Origin: Polaribacter filamentus
GTDB lineage: Bacteria; Bacteroidota; Bacteroidia; Flavobacteriales; Flavobacteriaceae
Direction of reading: 5' to 3'
Length of the DNA: 64,000 nucleotides
Assembly (NCBI RefSeq): GCF_002943715.1
Contig: NZ_MQUA01000013.1
Coordinates: 2,617,501 to 2,681,500, forward strand
Part shown: positions 59,791 to 64,000 of the stretch, piece after piece
Layout: each line of letters starts with the position of its first letter
How positions within the stretch are numbered: position 1 is the stretch's first letter
The notes under the pieces: model-generated
The model's database searches: none
The model's input: only the letters and a program-made list of their open reading frames with translations
What the model was told of the DNA's origin: nothing
Program-made: the position numbers and the translations under genes

Positions 59791-60072
59791 TTATAAATAA
59801 GACGACCGAAAGTAAATTATGTTACATAAATTTACTCTTATTAGATTGTTAATTTTTAGCTTGGTTTTTTTGTATCGATATAAAGTAAAAAATAAGCCAC
59901 CAATTAATAAGTAAGGAAAAACCATTAAATAAGAAATTCCATTATTAACACCTTCAGCCAAACCTGAATCGCCACTCTCTAAAACTGCTTTGCACATGGC
60001 ACACTGCGAGTAAGATGATTTTATAGTAAAAACAAACACTAAAAAACAACTAAGTATTCTTTTTTTAAACAT
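59791..60072 (-). CDS. Small Cys-containing membrane protein of the oxidase assembly cluster
   Basis: 93 aa. Signal peptide/first helix (MFKKRILSCFLVFVFTIKSS), then SQCAMCKAVLES with a CxxC motif exposed to the periplasm, a Gly-rich GLAEGVNNGISYL, and a second helix (about 47-66). It overlaps the DUF420 gene by 8 bp, so it is the last gene of the cox-SCO-DUF420 operon. The CxxC could bind copper or reduce disulfides during CuA centre assembly; this is inference. No family name that I can support. Confidence 0.7.
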   Translation of the reverse strand: MFKKRILSCFLVFVFTIKSSYSQCAMCKAVLESGDSGLAEGVNNGISYLMVFPYLLIGGLFFTLYRYKKTKLKINNLIRVNLCNIIYFRSSYL

Positions 60073-60604
60073 AGTAAGGAGAAATCATTAGATAAACCAC
60101 AACACCTGTAACAGCAACATATAGCCACATAGGAAAAGTAATTTTCGCTATTTTTTTATGCGCTGCAAAGTTACCTAATTTAGCTCTCATGTAAGTTAAT
60201 AATACAAAAGGAATTATAATTATTGACAGCATAATATGAGTAATTAAAATAAAATAATACACGTATTTAATGGTTCCTTCACCACCAAATTCTGTTGAAT
60301 TAGAAGTCATGTGATATCCGATATACATCAACAAAAAAAGCAAAGAACAAATAATTGCAAAAGTGTTTAATTGTTCATGTAATTTTTTGTTTCCCTTTTT
60401 TATAGCGATTACAGCAGCAATTAAAAGAACCGCAGTTAGCCCGTTGATAGAGGCATAAATTGGAGGTAAAAAAGTAAGAGGTTCCACATTAAAACCTAAA
60501 TCCTTTAAATTAACCCCAAACAAAGCTGCCACAGCAATTGGAATTATAATTGATAAAGTGGTAATAATTTTTTTATATTTTCTTTCTTGCGCTAGCTTAT
60601 TCAT
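60065..60604 (-). CDS. DUF420 family membrane protein
   Basis: 179 aa with five helices (about 15-32, 45-65, 80-100, 115-140, 155-175). The segments PPIYASINGLTAVLL, YIGYH and ITHIMLSIIIIPFVLLTY match DUF420 (YozB-type), which is commonly next to SCO and cytochrome oxidase genes. Probably an oxidase assembly helper. It overlaps the SCO gene by 8 bp and the small Cys gene by 8 bp. Function not established. Confidence 0.85.
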   Translation of the reverse strand: MNKLAQERKYKKIITTLSIIIPIAVAALFGVNLKDLGFNVEPLTFLPPIYASINGLTAVLLIAAVIAIKKGNKKLHEQLNTFAIICSLLFLLMYIGYHMTSNSTEFGGEGTIKYVYYFILITHIMLSIIIIPFVLLTYMRAKLGNFAAHKKIAKITFPMWLYVAVTGVVVYLMISPYYV

Positions 60605-61241
60605 TCAACAACAATTTAATATCTTCTTTTAATTCTTTTATTTGATCTGGAAATGTTTGCTCTTGTAAAGCCCTGTAATACATAATCGGATTTCCAAATT
60701 CGTCTCTTCTAGAGCGGATATTACCTTCTTTATCAACCAAAGCAAATAAGCCTGAATGTTCAAAGCCCGCATGATCTGCATCTCCTTTTCCTGCATATAA
60801 TTTAAAACCTTGATTTGATAAAGCATATACAATTTCTTCTGATTTACCCGTTAATAAGTGCCAATTTTTATGCGTAATTCCATTTTTTTTCGCATACTCC
60901 TTTAAAATATCTGGAGTATCAATTTCTGGAGTAATCGATATGGAAGCAATTCCGAATTCTGGATTTCCAAAAAATGAATCTTGAATCGTTAACATTTTTT
61001 GATTCATTAATGGACAAATAGACGGACACGTAGAAAAGAAAAACTCAACAACATACACCTTACCTTCATAGGTTTTATTCGTGATCGTTTGCCCCTCCTG
61101 ATCGATAAATTCAAAGTTTGGTACTTTATTAAAAGTATGCAAATCAGTTTTTTTAAAACGATCTACTACCTTTGGAACCGTATAAATACCAAACAGCAAT
61201 ATGATAAAAGCAATACCTATATAAGAATATTTTTTATTCAT
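60597..61241 (-). CDS. SCO1/SenC family copper chaperone
   Basis: 214 aa. One membrane anchor (about 5-25) and the periplasmic SCO domain with C72-P-S-I-C76 in STCPSICPLM and the copper His in GFEHSGLFALVD, all standard. SCO delivers Cu to CuA of cytochrome oxidase subunit II. Its ATG overlaps the stop of the upstream gene (ATGA), and its end overlaps DUF420 by 8 bp: a tightly coupled operon with the oxidase genes. It is a more canonical SCO than the one at 9069-9749. Confidence 0.92.
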   Translation of the reverse strand: MNKKYSYIGIAFIILLFGIYTVPKVVDRFKKTDLHTFNKVPNFEFIDQEGQTITNKTYEGKVYVVEFFFSTCPSICPLMNQKMLTIQDSFFGNPEFGIASISITPEIDTPDILKEYAKKNGITHKNWHLLTGKSEEIVYALSNQGFKLYAGKGDADHAGFEHSGLFALVDKEGNIRSRRDEFGNPIMYYRALQEQTFPDQIKELKEDIKLLLNE

Positions 61242-61909
61242 AAACCTACTTCTTTTCTATCCGCTTTATTCTCGTTTCTCTCTTTAAAAGCCGCATAATA
61301 CTCATAATAAAGCACTTTTAAATCATCTTTTAACTTTCCATTTAAAACAGAAACTGAATTCATATTGTACCCAATAAGTTTTCCATCCTTACTGTCTTCA
61401 TCATTCAATCTCCCTCGTAAATTAACCTTTTTATCGATTAAAAAAGCATTCGAAGAGGCCAAATCAACAAGTGGTTTATCATACGAAAAACTTGCATAAA
61501 AAATTTCTATTTCTTCTTTTGAACTCGCCATAAAAACCCATTTTTGCATATCCGTAAAAGCACCAATTTCTTGTTTAAGATTCTCTACTTCTTTTTCTTT
61601 TCCGTTTGGATAAATTGCTAAGATTTGAAACTGCTTATACTCTATAAACTTTTTATAAATCTTTTCATTTAAATTAAAAAGACCAGACCTGTTCGAGTTT
61701 ACATCATTTCCTAAAAAACAAACAATCGTTACATTCTCTTTTAATTGAGTACTTTTTGTTGCGTCAATCTCATATACATCAATAATATTAGCCTTTACAA
61801 TGGGTAATTTTTTGAAATTATTTTCACCTAAAGAAAGGAGTAAAAAACAGATTAAAGGGAAAATAAAAAGTAAAAATAGAACTACTCTTTTTTTTGTTAA
61901 GAATTTCAT
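61238..61909 (-). CDS. Membrane-anchored thioredoxin-like protein without active-site cysteines
   Basis: 223 aa from ATG 61907-61909 (MKFLTKKRVVLFLLFIF); an upstream ATG adds seven residues. One anchor helix (about 8-27), then a thioredoxin-type fold hinted at by NVTIVCFLGNDV, EYKQFQILAIYPNG, FTDMQKWVFMASSKEE and NAFLIDKKVNLRGRLND. The position where SCO has CxxxC reads CFLGNDVNSNR, with just one Cys. It overlaps the SCO gene by 4 bp (ATGA). An SCO paralogue that lost its copper site is likely, perhaps with a structural role in oxidase assembly; this is inference. Confidence 0.65.
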   Translation of the reverse strand: MKFLTKKRVVLFLLFIFPLICFLLLSLGENNFKKLPIVKANIIDVYEIDATKSTQLKENVTIVCFLGNDVNSNRSGLFNLNEKIYKKFIEYKQFQILAIYPNGKEKEVENLKQEIGAFTDMQKWVFMASSKEEIEIFYASFSYDKPLVDLASSNAFLIDKKVNLRGRLNDEDSKDGKLIGYNMNSVSVLNGKLKDDLKVLYYEYYAAFKERNENKADRKEVGL

Positions 61910-62030
61910 TAGTTTGTTGTTATAATACAAATTAATTTTTGTGTTAAATAAACTTTTACCGCTAACAAGAATAAAATAACACTATTTTATTTATGTTTTT
62001 TCTGGGCATTTATTTTACAACATGTAGCAT

Positions 62031-62064
62031 ATACAAAGAGGTGGTTAAAACCACCTCTTTGTAT
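62031..62064. terminator. Perfect hairpin just after the subunit IV gene
   Basis: ATACAAAGAGGTGGTT and AACCACCTCTTTGTAT form a perfect 16-bp stem with a 2-nt loop, 6 bp after the stop. On the minus strand there is no T-tract after it, so it may be a partial terminator or a 3' RNA-stabilising hairpin that sets lower expression of the downstream assembly genes. Confidence 0.6.
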
Positions 62065-62069
62065 TTAAA

Positions 62070-62411
62070 TTACCATTTTACAAGTGGTGCTAATGTACTG
62101 TGCAGATAACCGCCTTCTATTAAAAACAATGTTACTAAATAACAGATTAGAAAAAGAGCAGTCCAAATTGCTGCGCGTCTAAACCATTTCTTTTCTCCTT
62201 CCATGTGCATGAAAGTCCAAGTAATATAATATGCTTTTAATAGCGTAAGTATAATAAAAATCCAGTTTAACGGACTTGTACCTAAAATACTTGTTAAATG
62301 TAAAACTTCTGGTTTTACAATTCCTAAATAAACTTCAACAATTGTAACTACAGATAGTAAACCAAATACCATCCATATCCTTTTTACATTAGATTCGTGT
62401 GCGTGTGCCAT
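62070..62411 (-). CDS. Cytochrome c oxidase subunit IV (CyoD/CtaF-like)
   Basis: 113 aa with three membrane helices (about 12-31, 48-68, 80-100). N terminus MAHAHESNVKRIWMVF is His-rich; the middle LKAYYITWTFMHMEGEKKW is the signature of bacterial subunit IV proteins (prokaryotic COX IV). Supports assembly of the aa3-type oxidase. 20 bp after the subunit III gene on the same strand, and followed by a hairpin. Confidence 0.85.
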   Translation of the reverse strand: MAHAHESNVKRIWMVFGLLSVVTIVEVYLGIVKPEVLHLTSILGTSPLNWIFIILTLLKAYYITWTFMHMEGEKKWFRRAAIWTALFLICYLVTLFLIEGGYLHSTLAPLVKW

Positions 62412-62431
62412 CTTTTGCTATTATTTTATAA

Positions 62432-63412
62432 TTAAACTAAGTAGAAAAAAGTAAATACAAATACCCAAACTAAATCTACAAAGTGCCAATATAATCCTAC
62501 TTTTTCTACCATTTCGTAGTGCCCTTTCTTTTCATAAGTACCGATCAAAACATTAAAGAATATAATGATATTAATTATGATTCCTGAAAGCACGTGAAAA
62601 CCGTGAAAACCAGTAATAAAGAAAAAGAAGTTAGCGAAGATTGTCTTTCCGTACTCATTTGCATTTAAGTCAGCTCCTTCCACAACCTTTTGGCCGTTTG
62701 CCAATTCAGCCAGACCTTTTTCTCTAGAAAGAATATATTTCTTTTTAGTATCTAAATCAATTTTTTCTATCCTAATTTGTACAGAAGGATCTGCTTTGTA
62801 AGAAGCTGTAATTTGAGCTAATGAATATTCAGGAACTTCCTCACCACTAACAAACCATAAACCATTCTTTTTGGTGTGCGTTACTCTTTCGTCCATTCTA
62901 TTTCCAACAACAAAGTCTGATAACGCTATTTGGTGACCATCTTTTACAAATTGCAAAACTTTACCATTGGTCGTTTTTACGGCCCCATAAGATCCATTAA
63001 TAAAAGTATTCCATTCCCAAGCTTGAGAACCTACGAATATTAAACCTCCAATAATTGTCGCAAACATATACCAAGCTACTTTACTTTTTTGCATTTTATG
63101 ACCAGCATCTACAGCCATTACCATCGTTACTGAAGAAAAAATCAGTACAAATGTCATAAAAGCCACATAATACATAGGATAATTCCCATGTATAAATGGC
63201 ACGTGCGTAAACACCTCGTCTGCAATTGGCCATGAATTTATAAATTTAAAACGGGTTAAACCGTAAGCTGCTAAAAACCCTGAAAAGGTTAACGCATCAG
63301 AAACGATAAAAAACCACATCATCATTTTACCATAACTTGACCCAAATGGGCTAACTCCTCCGCCGCTCCAAGTGTTTTTCCCGTCTGAAGGTGTAGCAAT
63401 ATTTGCTTCCAT
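62432..63412 (-). CDS. Cytochrome c oxidase subunit III (with periplasmic-type insert)
   Basis: 326 aa, about 100 longer than standard subunit III. The helices SYGKMMMWFFIVSDALTFSGFL, FVLIFSSVTMVMAV and the C-terminal FFFITGFHGFHVLSGIIINI, HFVDLVWVFVFTFFYLV are typical of the subunit, including the HFVD-W motif. Between helices (about 135-240) is an insert (GAVKTTNGKVLQFVKDG, FVVGNRMDERVTH, LAQITASYKADPSVQIRI) of soluble character, seen also in other Flavobacteriia. Subunit III stabilises the proton-pump core. It lies between the other subunit III-type gene and subunit IV. Confidence 0.88.
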   Translation of the reverse strand: MEANIATPSDGKNTWSGGGVSPFGSSYGKMMMWFFIVSDALTFSGFLAAYGLTRFKFINSWPIADEVFTHVPFIHGNYPMYYVAFMTFVLIFSSVTMVMAVDAGHKMQKSKVAWYMFATIIGGLIFVGSQAWEWNTFINGSYGAVKTTNGKVLQFVKDGHQIALSDFVVGNRMDERVTHTKKNGLWFVSGEEVPEYSLAQITASYKADPSVQIRIEKIDLDTKKKYILSREKGLAELANGQKVVEGADLNANEYGKTIFANFFFFITGFHGFHVLSGIIINIIIFFNVLIGTYEKKGHYEMVEKVGLYWHFVDLVWVFVFTFFYLV

Positions 63413-63467
63413 AAATATTCTCTGTTAATTAATGCTTAATTTAGATTGTAAAAATAACTATTTTTCA

Positions 63468-64000
63468 TCACTTAATAAAAGAGAAAAAGAAAAATAGATA
63501 AATCCATAATAGATCTACAAAATGCCAGAAGATTGCACCTAGTTCAAAACCAAGCATATCGTCTTGTTTGTATTTGTATTTAAAATGATTATAAATAACA
63601 ACCAAAAGTACAACTAGACCGGCAAACAAATGCAAAACGTGCATAAAAGTGATCCCAATTATAAATGAAGTTGAAACTGTACTTTCCGGACCTGTAAAAA
63701 ACAACCCAATACTTTTAAGCTGATTAAAACCAACATATTGTTGCCAAACAAAACCGATCCCTAAAAGTAATGTTACAACTAACAAAATTAATGACAATTG
63801 CCTTTTGTTTTGTTTTAAAAACCTTTGTGATAAAAATAATGTAATACTACTTGCTACTATTAAAATTGTGCTTACATAAAATGACTGTGGCAAATCGAAC
63901 GAAACCCAATCATTACGATTCATACTAATTACGTATGCGCTTGTTAATCCTGCAAAAAACATCACCATGCTAATCATAGAAATCCATAACATTGGTTTTG
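63468..64000 (-). CDS. Cytochrome c oxidase subunit III-type protein, 5' end beyond the window
   Basis: The reading frame is open to the window's end; the visible part is about 177 codons from Lys-Pro-MLWISMISMVMFFAG. MFFAGLTSAYVISM is the normal region after the first 10-25 residues of these proteins, so the true start is probably a short way upstream. Helices and the C-terminal GAIFWHFVDLLWIYLFFFFS show subunit III. The second oxidase subunit III gene follows 55 bp downstream. The upstream genes (often the heme O synthase) are outside the window. Confidence 0.85.
   Translation of the reverse strand, partial: KPMLWISMISMVMFFAGLTSAYVISMNRNDWVSFDLPQSFYVSTILIVASSITLFLSQRFLKQNKRQLSLILLVVTLLLGIGFVWQQYVGFNQLKSIGLFFTGPESTVSTSFIIGITFMHVLHLFAGLVVLLVVIYNHFKYKYKQDDMLGFELGAIFWHFVDLLWIYLFFFFSFIK

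Noticed and set aside
1-64000. CRISPR array, restriction-modification, toxin-antitoxin or prophage modules
   Set aside because: No spaced direct repeats, no methylase/nuclease pairs, no integrase or phage structural genes were seen; the YwqK-like relic at 55651-56003 has no adjacent toxin gene.
1-64000. tRNA, rRNA or tmRNA genes
   Set aside because: No CCA-ended cloverleaf or conserved rRNA segments noticed by eye; a tRNAscan/cmscan run would be decisive.

Overview
The window is about 30% GC and reads as a chromosomal segment of a marine-type Flavobacteriia (Bacteroidota) genome, probably Flavobacteriaceae. The evidence is a full-length SprA (2381 aa) of the type IX secretion/gliding system, a secreted protein with a T9SS C-terminal sorting domain, the ruvA-sprA-gcvH-vanZ-tonB gene order, DUF5686 and DUF2911 proteins, and promoters of the Bacteroidota type (-7 element TAnnTTTG) in front of many genes. 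I saw no rRNA, tRNA, CRISPR array, prophage or restriction/defence island. Most of the window is housekeeping.

Layout. 0-6.5 kb: the end of an alkane-monooxygenase-like gene, a nitroreductase, a penicillin acylase (minus), then a DegT aminotransferase and galE, and a frameshifted DUF2911 gene. 6.5-9.8 kb: a ferrous iron operon feoA-feoB-small Cys-rich protein (minus) with a perfect 17-bp palindrome in its promoter, behind a SCO-type copper chaperone. 9.9-13 kb: rseP, then a decayed pair of tiny tandem paralogues with two CxxC motifs; one carries a frameshift, the other is split by an exactly 982-bp IS982-family element with a 7-bp target duplication. 13-15.1 kb: NfeD-like plus flotillin operon with a nested palindrome upstream. 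15.8-19.2 kb: a TonB-dependent receptor divergent from a MocR-type regulator whose PLP-binding lysine position is Gln. 19.2-23.1 kb: a broken YdcF gene, an orphan UmuD-like peptidase, and a four-gene membrane/DUF2975/HTH operon. 23.1-37.2 kb: S9 peptidase, tadA, dxs, a large T9SS cargo protein with a small lipoprotein, dgt, nrdA and nrdB. 37.6-46.3 kb: cold-shock protein, ctaA (heme A synthase), moaE, moaD, a DUF5686 outer-membrane protein, maeB and ruvA. 46.3-55.1 kb: sprA, gcvH, broken vanZ, tonB.

55.1-57.6 kb is a degraded stretch: a frameshifted YwqK/MORN-type gene, a heavily decayed DUF1304 gene and a frameshifted MscS channel gene. 57.6-64 kb: tsaB, a TolC-type efflux protein, then a tightly overlapping minus-strand respiratory operon (two cytochrome oxidase subunit III genes, subunit IV, a cysteine-less thioredoxin-like protein, SCO, DUF420 and a small Cys protein). 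Together with ctaA at 37.9 kb and the SCO gene at 9 kb these serve cytochrome oxidase assembly.

The main theme outside the housekeeping genes is gene decay: eight broken reading frames (single-base indels, one amber codon, one IS insertion, one multi-lesion relic), all in non-essential genes. Raw reads would be needed to separate true pseudogenes from base-calling errors. The most interesting regulatory signals are the feo palindrome, the nested palindrome before the NfeD/flotillin operon, and the repeats between the TonB receptor and the lysine-less MocR protein.
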